From the NCBI RefSeq assembly GCF_017313085.1, contig NZ_JAFLNF010000007.1:124001-188000 (forward strand): DNA of 64,000 nucleotides. The letters are read 5' to 3'. The translations under genes and the position numbers were made by a program. The DNA comes from Roseibium limicola. GTDB lineage: Bacteria; Pseudomonadota; Alphaproteobacteria; Rhizobiales; Stappiaceae. The first letter of the stretch is position 1. Each line of letters starts with the position of its first letter. This document shows positions 28,081 through 34,438 of the stretch, piece by piece. Under the pieces are notes generated by a model. It ran no database searches, was not told the origin of the DNA, and saw nothing but the letters and a program-made list of their open reading frames with translations.

Positions 28081-28204
28081 GTTCGCCGGCTGTTGTAAGT
28101 TGCCTGAGCTCGCAACAATATTACTTATACACGTAATATTGTAAGCAATCGAGTTACCGAAAATTGCCGGGAACGATGTCGAAAAACGACCCAAGGGGCA
28201 GGCG

Positions 28205-28535
28205 ATGCGCACACGTGTATTCGCCGGCGCGCCGCCGCGCCGTCGACCGTGGATTCCGAGGCTCGTTCGTTCGAAGCCGTGTTGACGACCGCGACGCCGG
28301 TGCTCACTTTCGTTCCGACCCGGGGAGGATGCACCGATTTCGTTGAGGTCGATGAAGTCATTGTGACTTCCGGTCTCGACCTCTCCCGGTCTCGCGGCAT
28401 GCCGCTGTTGGCCTCTCACTATCAATGGGCACTCGATCACGTGCTCGGCCGCGTCGAGGGTGTTTGGGTCGGAGACACCGAGCATAGATCCTCCGTCCTC
28501 TTCCGGGCATCGCTGGCTTCCAGCCGAGCAGACCT
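28205..28535 (+). pseudogene. N-terminal fragment of a phage prohead protease, frameshifted
   Basis: The start MRTRVFAGAP lies in one frame. The continuation STVDSEARSFEAVLTTATPV, then DFVEVDEVIVTSGLDLSRSR and GMPLLASHYQWALDHVLGRV, is in another, so a frameshift lies near 28235. The FEAV...LDLSR...PLLxSH...VLGxV series is characteristic of HK97/Mu-type prohead proteases. Similarity stops near 28530, where the sequence changes to lysozyme remnants, so most of the protease and all following head and tail genes have been deleted. Confidence 0.7.
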
Positions 28536-28550
28536 GATGCCGGACACTCG

Positions 28551-28855
28551 AAAGCCGATTGCGATTCCATGCTCCTTGGTGGCCTCAAGAGGGATGAAGC
28601 CGGAATGCGCGCATGTCTGCGTCGTCCGGACGAGATTCCGGCGGAGTCGTACACATTGCCTTCGTCAGCCTGACGCACAACATCGCCGTCAGTGAGTTCT
28701 GCAAGTCGACGACCGCTAAACGTCTGTACGCGGGCGACCTCAAGGGCGCATGCGACGCCGGAAAATGGTGGAACAAGGCAGGTGGCCGAACGGTGCGCGG
28801 CCTCGTCAACCGCCGGGCGGCCGAGCATGAGCTGTGTCTCAAGGGAGTGCGCTGA
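28551..28855 (+). pseudogene. Phage lysozyme (GH24 endolysin) C-terminal remnant, frameshifted
   Basis: Frame one reads KADCDSMLLGGLKRDEAGMR and ends in DEIPAESYT. Near 28650 the reading moves to the next frame and gives AFVSLTHNIAVSEFCKSTTA, GDLKGACDAGKWWNKAGG and RTVRGLVNRRAAEHELCLKG. Together these are the second half of a P21/T4-like lysozyme, with about two extra bases at the shift. The N-terminal catalytic Glu region is absent; a stop at 28485-28487 closes the frame upstream. The end overlaps the Rz start (TGATG). Confidence 0.8.
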
Positions 28856-29250
28856 TGCTCCCGGCAGTGAAAGCTCTTTCCGCTCTCCTACGGCCGAAGG
28901 TTCTCTTCGGCATCGCCATCTCCACCGTGCTTGCGCTGAGCGCGTGGCACTACTTGTCGCTCCGGGGTGATCTCACCGATGCCCTTGAATTTCTTGAGGG
29001 TGAGCGCGATGCTCGTATCGCCGCCGAGATCCTCGCGAAATCGAATGCCGAGCAGGCACTTGCCGCCGACCTTGCGCGTCGGGAGGTAGTCGCCGCGCTC
29101 GAAGCCGCACAGGCGGAGGCAGATGCCGCGCGGGAGAGGACGTCGGTTGCCGAGCGGGCGATCCTCGAAACTGCACCGGAAGACGACAGGCCGGTGGCGA
29201 CCGTTCTGGAGGTTCTGAGGAAGCACAGGCTCGGAGGCGTCGACGAATGA
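28855..29250 (+). CDS. Rz-like inner-membrane spanin
   Basis: 131 residues from the ATG that overlaps the lysozyme stop. One N-terminal membrane segment (VLFGIAISTVLALSAWHYLS) is followed by an Ala/Glu/Arg-rich helix likely to form a coiled coil, the usual architecture of Rz i-spanins that span the periplasm and fuse membranes during lysis. The position directly after lysozyme and before an Rz1-like frame fits. The frame is intact although both neighbours are broken. The call is based on architecture and context. Confidence 0.7.
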   Translation: MLPAVKALSALLRPKVLFGIAISTVLALSAWHYLSLRGDLTDALEFLEGERDARIAAEILAKSNAEQALAADLARREVVAALEAAQAEADAARERTSVAERAILETAPEDDRPVATVLEVLRKHRLGGVDE

Positions 29251-29254
29251 CGGG

Positions 29255-29522
29255 ATGACGATGAGGTCCCCGTCGCCGACAGCTCTACGGACGATTGTCG
29301 TCGCAGTTGTTTTTTCCGGGTTAGCACACAGAGCCGACGCCGCATATTCAGGTTGTCGAGCGAAAGGTAGAAATCCCGCAGTCGCTTCTTCGGTGTCTCG
29401 CGGAGCCGAAGGTCGGGAAGTGGACATCGCGGAAAGACGTCGCTTTTTTCATTTCACGTCTCGCGGACGCCGGGGAGGACTGCCGCCGGAAGCTGGGGAG
29501 CATACGGCGGCTGATAGATTGA
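29255..29522 (+). pseudogene. Rz1-like outer-membrane spanin, frameshifted
   Basis: The start MTMRSPSPTALRTIVVAVVF plus SGLA looks like a signal peptide leading to a lipobox. The conserved mature part is in another frame from 29325: TEPTPHIQVVERKVEIPQSL, LRCLAEPKVGKWTSRKDVAF, and an end ADAGEDCRRKLGSIRRLID, with the stop at 29520-29522. A stop codon (29322-29324) closes that frame upstream, so an indel near 29325 removed the likely lipobox Cys. A competing 119-residue frame starting at the same ATG is the product of this shift, not a real gene. Confidence 0.65.
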
Positions 29523-29591
29523 CGATCTGTTGTGAAAAACATTTGACACATCACGAGCTATTTCGGGCTTTTTGTGCCAAATGTTTTACAT

Positions 29592-30947
29592 TCACGCCGC
29601 CTGATCGACGTTGACGTCGACTGAAGCAACGGCCTTCAACTGTTCGCCGATGAATCTCATGCACGGCACAGCCATGGAATTTCCGAGTGCTTTATAGCGC
29701 GGCCCGTCCGCCGCGAGATTCCCGCCTCGATACGGCACCGACGTCCAGCCATCTGGAAAGCCCTGGAGACGCTCGCACTCAACCGGCGTCAATCTGCGAA
29801 TAACCCATTCTGCCGAAGCGTTATCGTTTGCGCTAAGTTTTATGAGCGCGGTCGGTCGCTGGTTTGACCCGCTTTCGCCAGCGCGAAGCGTCGGTGCGAT
29901 CTCTTCCTCGTATCCGATGCCGCGTGCCTTGTCGCTGTTTCCAGCGGAAAAGGCGGCGGCGAACGCGACGGCGGGCTCTCCGGATGTAACGAACGTCGGA
30001 GAAACGTCTTTCGAAAAATTTGCGTATGTGACACCTGACTGAAAGCCGTAACAAACAGCAGGTGCCATCCCGCCCGACGATTTCCCGGCAGTGATAGTAG
30101 GCATCAAATCCGTTGACACGCTTTCATCGTCAATTATTCCGTAAACGCTTTTGCCTTGAGAGCCTGCTCCAGGTCTTCCGGCAGTCGCTTCCCGCGACGG
30201 GTCGCTCGCGTGAGAATCCCCTCGCAGGCTTTCTGGCTCAAATAGGATTTCTCCGGGGCATCCGGATCCAAAACTTGCGACAAGGAAACAACGTTTGCGA
30301 CGCTGGGGGACTCCGAAATATTGAGCGTCGAGTGTGCGCCACGCAATTTTCCGTTGTTCGATTCCGGCAACATAACCTGAATCTGGCCATTTTTTCCCTG
30401 CCGGCTGCAAAGCATTCCCGGGATCTTCTGCAAGCGACGCCAGGAGGCACCCGAAACCATCTGATTTGTCACTATAAACTCCCTTCACATTCTCCCAAAC
30501 GACATACTTCAAGCCGTTGATTTCTCTCATTCGTTCTGCCAATTCGCAGAAAACGAGCATCAGGTTTCCTCGAGCGTCATCAAGTCCAAGCCGACGCCCG
30601 GCAACGCTGAAACTTTGGCACGGACTGCCACCCTCGAGCACGTCCACCCGGCCCAGCTTCCGGAGGTCTGCGTCCGATATCTGCGAGATGTCTCCGAAAT
30701 TCGGGATGCCGTCGACCGGCAGTTTCGAAATCGCACGAATGGCATTCCGGCGGCTCCGGGCTTCCATGTCGTCGATGCCCTCGTCATCCGGTGACGGCAT
30801 GTAGATCGGACGTCCGGCGCCGCACCTGTGATGCAGTGCATGTGCCGCGAATGGATCGATGTCGGCGAAACCCACGAAGGTAAAGCCAAGAGGTTTCCAC
30901 GCCGCCGACGCGGCGGAGATCCCGCTGAAAGTCGAGAGCACGCGCAT
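29592..30947 (-). CDS. Orphan phage-type DNA (cytosine-5-)-methyltransferase
   Basis: 451 residues from ATG 30947. Motif I RVLSTFSGISAASAAWKPLG, motif IV with the catalytic Cys in EGGSPCQSFSVAG, motif VI VVWENVKGVYS, motif VIII VPQRRKRCFLVASF, motif IX RRLTPVECERLQGFPDGW and motif X YKALGNSMAVPCMRF. The target-recognition stretch contains repeated GxxPT/APT-type segments (LMPTITAGKSSGGMAPAVCY), typical of phage m5C methylases. There is no adjacent endonuclease, so it probably protects phage DNA from host restriction. It is coupled (TGATG) to the small gene upstream. Confidence 0.92.
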   Translation of the reverse strand: MRVLSTFSGISAASAAWKPLGFTFVGFADIDPFAAHALHHRCGAGRPIYMPSPDDEGIDDMEARSRRNAIRAISKLPVDGIPNFGDISQISDADLRKLGRVDVLEGGSPCQSFSVAGRRLGLDDARGNLMLVFCELAERMREINGLKYVVWENVKGVYSDKSDGFGCLLASLAEDPGNALQPAGKKWPDSGYVAGIEQRKIAWRTLDAQYFGVPQRRKRCFLVASFGSGCPGEILFEPESLRGDSHASDPSREATAGRPGAGSQGKSVYGIIDDESVSTDLMPTITAGKSSGGMAPAVCYGFQSGVTYANFSKDVSPTFVTSGEPAVAFAAAFSAGNSDKARGIGYEEEIAPTLRAGESGSNQRPTALIKLSANDNASAEWVIRRLTPVECERLQGFPDGWTSVPYRGGNLAADGPRYKALGNSMAVPCMRFIGEQLKAVASVDVNVDQAA

Positions 30948-31336
30948 CAAGCCGCCGCCTCGATTGCATCTCCGATATCGATCTGTTCCTCGTCGAGACG
31001 TAGGATCCGCTCGATCTCGCGTTCACGCGAGAGGCGCATATCGCGCTCGGCTCGAGTTTCGCCGTTGATCATGATGCTCTCTGCAATCGCGAGAGATAGC
31101 ATGATGCGATTGATAGCGGCGTCCCGGGTGACGTCGAGAAGCGCGTCAGAAGGCTTCCCATCGAAGCCGGGCGATGCATATTTGCGCACCGTGCTCACTG
31201 AATACCGCCGTGTGTCGCCCCGACGCGAAAGCCGCTCGTTGATCGCGTCTGTAAGGTCGGTTGCGGTCATTCCGCTCACCGCCTTAAGCGCCTCAAACCC
31301 GCGCTTGTGTGGATGTTTGAATTCCTCTTTCTGCAT
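30947..31336 (-). CDS. Small protein upstream of the orphan methyltransferase, unknown function
   Basis: 129 residues from ATG 31336, chosen because AGGAGA lies 7 bases upstream; the longer frame has no such site. The protein starts MQKEEFKHPHKRGFEALKAV and contains TATDLTDAINERLSRRGDTR, then YSVSTVRKYASPGFDGKPSD, a pattern like a helix-turn-helix region (DLTDAINERL...YSVSTVRKY). It may be a phage regulator, perhaps repressor-like. Its stop overlaps the methyltransferase start by one base, so the two form an operon. Confidence 0.6.
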   Translation of the reverse strand: MQKEEFKHPHKRGFEALKAVSGMTATDLTDAINERLSRRGDTRRYSVSTVRKYASPGFDGKPSDALLDVTRDAAINRIMLSLAIAESIMINGETRAERDMRLSREREIERILRLDEEQIDIGDAIEAAA

Positions 31337-31526
31337 TCGGTTCTCCTGTTTCCGGCACCGCTTGTTTGCGATGACGCACTCCAAGGGTTTACCGAACGGC
31401 GGAGATCTCAAAGCGATTTTCTAAATTTTCTCAATTAGTTATCGCAAAAATGTTTACACGCCCAGATGTTCCAAGGGGTTAGAAGGCGAAAAAACTTTGA
31501 ATCCGAGATCGTACGAAAAAATCTTT

Positions 31527-31555
31527 CGCCGGCGGTTTGGCGTTTGCCGCCGGCG
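31527..31555. repeat. Perfect 9-bp inverted repeat
   Basis: CGCCGGCGG at 31527-31535 and CCGCCGGCG at 31547-31555, separated by 11 bases, lie in the 273-base gap between the methyltransferase operon and the next plus-strand gene. No U-run follows on either side. It may be an operator or an RNA hairpin. ATGTTTACA at 31450-31458 lies in the same gap. Confidence 0.45.
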
Positions 31556-31609
31556 GACGAATGATCAGGGTGTCGGAGGGCAATGTCGCCTTGGCAACAG
31601 GAGAAAAAC

Positions 31610-32296
31610 ATGGGAATCTTGAGCAAAATCGCCAGCGCAATCAGAGCCGGTATGGCAAAGATCGGAGACGGACTGGTCTTCGTCGGCGGCGCATTCGTGC
31701 ACGTCGGCTCCGGCGTCTGGAACGGCTTCAACTATTTTTGGGACTGGAGCTACGAGCGCGTAGAGCAAGTCGTCAGTCTGCCGCGCAAGGCAATCCTCGG
31801 CGACGGGGCTGGCGGCGGGCAGATCATCCAGCCGCCGGATTATTCGTCCGACGTCAGATCGGCGGAGAGGGATCTTGCAAGCTCGATTGCAAAGCGGAAG
31901 TCCGGCGAGTCCGGACACGACTTCACAGAATTCAATCTGGCACCAGCCGGAAGCGTTGGCGCGAAGGTGTACGCATATGCATTAGCTGACAAAACGGCGC
32001 GCATGATGTTTGATCTCGATGAACTGCCGCTGCGTGTGTCGAGTTGGCTGACGTCACTCACAGATCGACAGCTCAGGCGCCTGGCGGCGGCTGGGGATAA
32101 AGCGTGCGAGGCAATCGCCGGCGGCATGGAACTGAGAGTCCTTGGGATGTCTGGAATTCCGGAATGCGAAGCGCCGGTGCAGACAGCAAGTCAAGATGCC
32201 AGTCAGGCTATGCGTGATCTGCTGAGAGCGACACTTGAGCCAGGCGGTCTTTCTGCAAAAGAATCCAGTTTCGATAGCCGACCGGAATTCGGCTGA
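31610..32296 (+). CDS. Phage-region protein of unknown function with hydrophobic N-terminus
   Basis: 228 residues from ATG 31610, preceded by AGGAG at a good distance; a start 9 codons earlier lacks a site. The first ~50 residues (MGILSKIASAIRAGMAKIGD, then GLVFVGGAFVHVGSGVWNGF) are amphipathic and glycine/aromatic-rich, suggesting membrane contact. The rest is soluble, mostly helical (YALADKTARMMFDLDELPLR, LTDRQLRRLAAAGDKACEAI). No family recognised. It is transcribed alone towards the right end of the element. Confidence 0.6.
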   Translation: MGILSKIASAIRAGMAKIGDGLVFVGGAFVHVGSGVWNGFNYFWDWSYERVEQVVSLPRKAILGDGAGGGQIIQPPDYSSDVRSAERDLASSIAKRKSGESGHDFTEFNLAPAGSVGAKVYAYALADKTARMMFDLDELPLRVSSWLTSLTDRQLRRLAAAGDKACEAIAGGMELRVLGMSGIPECEAPVQTASQDASQAMRDLLRATLEPGGLSAKESSFDSRPEFG

Positions 32297-32367
32297 TTTA
32301 CGTCAGTATATAAAGGCCATGGATATACGCTCATATATAAAAGCCTCCGAGGATGATCCCGACGGCT

Positions 32368-32550
32368 TTAATGGATGGTCGGTATCTCGCTCTCATCAGC
32401 GTCGTCCAAGTCCGGGTCCCGAAATTCAATGTCTTTGTGTTCGGAAAGAAACCGGCCGTGCTTTCTAATCGCTGCTTCGAGTTCCGGAATCTCATGCATG
32501 AGATCTCGGAGAGCGGGTGATGCATTCTCGTAGAGCTTGTCTTCAGACAT
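32368..32550 (-). CDS. Small acidic protein, unknown function
   Basis: 60 residues from ATG 32550: MSEDKLYENASPALRDLMHE, then a helical middle and an acidic tail DPDLDDADESEIPTIH. It overlaps the end of the upstream small gene by 8 bases, so the two are coupled. A longer frame through 32814 lies over the neighbour and is discarded. No family recognised; small gene pairs like this are common at phage ends. Confidence 0.5.
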   Translation of the reverse strand: MSEDKLYENASPALRDLMHEIPELEAAIRKHGRFLSEHKDIEFRDPDLDDADESEIPTIH

Positions 32551-32851
32551 GAGCGCGGCTCCGAAGGATCCGATCACGCGATACGATTGCTTTACGTAGC
32601 ATTGCGTTCTCAGCTTCGAGATCGGCGATGTGCTCCAAGGCGGCCTTGGCGAGCCTGAGGGCGTCGGCGTGAGCGATTTGCATCCCGGAAATGTGAGCAG
32701 CTTCTCTCGCCGCGTTGAGTTCGTCGATACGCTCGAGCTTTGCCTGCCTTGCCGCTTCGATGCTGCTGAGTGCGGTCTGTGCGAAACCGGCCGCGAGAAC
32801 AGCGGTGCCGGCAATCATTCCGCCGACCAGTGCCTTTCCGTCATCTGCCAT
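32543..32851 (-). CDS. Small membrane-anchored coiled-coil protein, unknown function
   Basis: 102 residues from ATG 32851, with AGGAGA 8 bases upstream; the longer frame from 32923 is rejected for lack of a site. An N-terminal hydrophobic segment (ALVGGMIAGTAVLAAGFAQT) is followed by a charged helix likely to form a coiled coil (IEAARQAKLERIDELNAARE, ALEHIADLEAENAMLRKAIV). It resembles holin-accessory or Rz-like architecture but carries no diagnostic motif. First gene of a two-gene minus-strand unit just inside the right end. Confidence 0.55.
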   Translation of the reverse strand: MADDGKALVGGMIAGTAVLAAGFAQTALSSIEAARQAKLERIDELNAAREAAHISGMQIAHADALRLAKAALEHIADLEAENAMLRKAIVSRDRILRSRAHV

Positions 32852-33046
32852 TGTTGATGTCTCCTGTTGTTGGTGTAAACGTAGCCGGTCGAGGAATTCG
32901 CGGCAAGAACGAACAAGGAACATCGTTATTCAGACGCCGGTTGAAACTTTCAAATTGCTCGCGCACGATTAACGGAGATCGGCCTTGGCCGATGAGAACA
33001 TAGTAAGAACAACGGAAGTCTGCGATTCGTGGAAGTTTTTCGGTGC

Positions 33047-33066
33047 GTGGCCTGAGTGTGGCCTGA
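33047..33066. repeat. Putative integrase arm-type sites, right end
   Basis: GTGGCCTGA at 33047-33055 and 33058-33066, 11 bp apart, matching the tandem pair at 4675-4694 in sequence, orientation and spacing. The pair lies 30 bases from the attachment core. Two distant copies with identical helical phasing point to integrase arm binding at both element ends. Confidence 0.7.
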
Positions 33067-33096
33067 AATAATAAGTCGTTGAAATATATAAAGAAA

Positions 33097-33148
33097 ATTG
33101 GTGATCCCGGCGCGATTCGAACGCGCGACCCTCAGATTAGGAATCTGA
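33097..33148. other. Right attachment site (attR)
   Basis: The 52-base segment repeated at 4498-4549 with one mismatch. It lies inside the tRNA-Arg gene from the 3' CCA end to the anticodon arm. The single difference (A at 33142 against C at 4543) is in the anticodon loop, inside the presumed crossover region. The element supplies the 3' half of the tRNA here, which restores a functional gene. Confidence 0.88.
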
Positions 33149-33175
33149 TGCTCTATCCTGCTGAGCTACGGGACC
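33099..33175 (-). tRNA. tRNA-Arg (anticodon CCT)
   Basis: 77 bases with an encoded CCA end. Acceptor strands GGTCCCG and CGGGATC pair with one G-T. TAGCTCAG begins the D arm. The anticodon stem TCAGA/TCTGA holds the loop TTCCTAA, giving CCT. The T arm contains GTTCGAATC. It reads AGG codons. Its 3' half is the integration target of the 28.6-kb element to its left and remains intact after integration. Confidence 0.97.
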
Positions 33176-33361
33176 ACTGTTGAGTGCCATATCATGTTCG
33201 CTCAGCGCTGGCGAGACCTTCGGGCGGCCAAAACGGGTCCTTCCAGAGCAAGAGAGCGCCTCTCTGAAACGCTCCGACTGCTCCGTTACAAAGCGGTTGG
33301 GAAGCTCTGTGCACCGGGTTAAACTGTAAACTCCCAGCCCTGCAGGATGGAAGGCTGCACA

Positions 33362-34438
33362 ATGCCACTACCCGGATCGACGCACCGGACCCAAGAACGG
33401 CCAGCTGCAGCGCCCCTCCAAGCGACATCGCCCGAACAGGCAGTCCGGTTTACGCAAACCATACCGCTCAAGGCCGTGACGGTACTGATGGTTCTTGCGC
33501 TGACCCTGCCAGAAATGCTGTGCCTTTCCATCGCCTCTACGCAGGCTGCATCATCTGGCGCAACCTTGCTTGCCCCCGGCCTTCCTGTCGATTCAGGGTT
33601 CGCCACCACTTCGAACCCGCAGAAGACAATCAGCCACCCAACGGGAAGCCGCCCCTCGCCATCAAGCTGTGTTGCCGACCTTCGCGCAGAAGGGATGGCC
33701 CGTGAGACGGTTTCGCCAGACCCAACACCTATCCCACTCAAGCCTGTTGCTCGCCGGGGCTTCCTGTTGTTTGAGGCAGATGACGGCCGGCGGTTCTCCC
33801 TGGCGGAAATCGTTTCAGCTGGTCTTCCTGAAGAGGCTTCGGCGGCGGTCAGCGTGCAATCCGGCCTGTCGCAAGACCTTGATCCGCCCTTTTTCGCAGT
33901 TATCGCCGGCCCGGAAAACCGCTGGGGCATTCAGCCCGCCTGGATCACCGATCGCCTTGGCCGACTGGTTCAGACGCATCTGCTGCGCCAAGGGCGCGCA
34001 TTTGTCGCCCCCCAAGTGTCCTCCAGCCTTTGCTGGGCCGAACTGAAACAGGCAGAAAACGCCGCCCGAACAACCAGGGCGGGGCTTTGGACCACTGCTT
34101 TTCCCCTCCCCAGCCAAGTTCCTGCAGACATTTTGCACCACACAGGCCGCTTCGTTGTGATCGAAGGACCTGTCGTCTCCCTTGGAAAAACCAACAAGAC
34201 CAGCTATCTCAACTTTGGCAGACACTGGAACTCGGATTTGACTGCGACGATCATGGACGACAAGGCCCCGCTTTTCCGGGAAACTCTGGAGCAGCTCGGC
34301 CGTTATCCGGAGTATTCGACCAGAAGCAGTGTTCGGGTTCGGCTTCGGGGCATGGTCACGGACCAGGATGGTCCTTTGATCATCCTGACACATCCGGCGC
34401 AGCTGGAGATCCTGGAATTGATGAAGGACGCAGAGTGA
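33362..34438 (+). CDS. Secreted SNase-like (thermonuclease family) protein
   Basis: 358 residues from ATG 33362, chosen because GGAAGG lies 7 bases upstream; an ATG 15 bases earlier is possible. A membrane segment or signal peptide (VTVLMVLALTLPEMLCLSIA, about 43-62) is followed by a Pro/Ser-rich linker. An OB-like SNase-type region follows, with AAFVAP-like and KQAENAARTTRAGLWTTAFP motifs, where the xAExxARxxxxGLW pattern is the thermonuclease signature. Catalytic residues are not clearly conserved, so activity is unsure. The stop overlaps the M48 protease start (GTGA). First gene of core chromosome right of the element. Confidence 0.65.
   Translation: MPLPGSTHRTQERPAAAPLQATSPEQAVRFTQTIPLKAVTVLMVLALTLPEMLCLSIASTQAASSGATLLAPGLPVDSGFATTSNPQKTISHPTGSRPSPSSCVADLRAEGMARETVSPDPTPIPLKPVARRGFLLFEADDGRRFSLAEIVSAGLPEEASAAVSVQSGLSQDLDPPFFAVIAGPENRWGIQPAWITDRLGRLVQTHLLRQGRAFVAPQVSSSLCWAELKQAENAARTTRAGLWTTAFPLPSQVPADILHHTGRFVVIEGPVVSLGKTNKTSYLNFGRHWNSDLTATIMDDKAPLFRETLEQLGRYPEYSTRSSVRVRLRGMVTDQDGPLIILTHPAQLEILELMKDAE

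Noticed and set aside
29255..29614. 119-residue protein starting at the Rz1 ATG
   Set aside because: The conserved Rz1-like sequence is in a different frame; this frame is what remains after the indel.
34030..34434. N-terminal extension of the M48 protease frame
   Set aside because: It overlaps the SNase-like gene; the GTG at 34435 starts just before a proper lipoprotein signal peptide.
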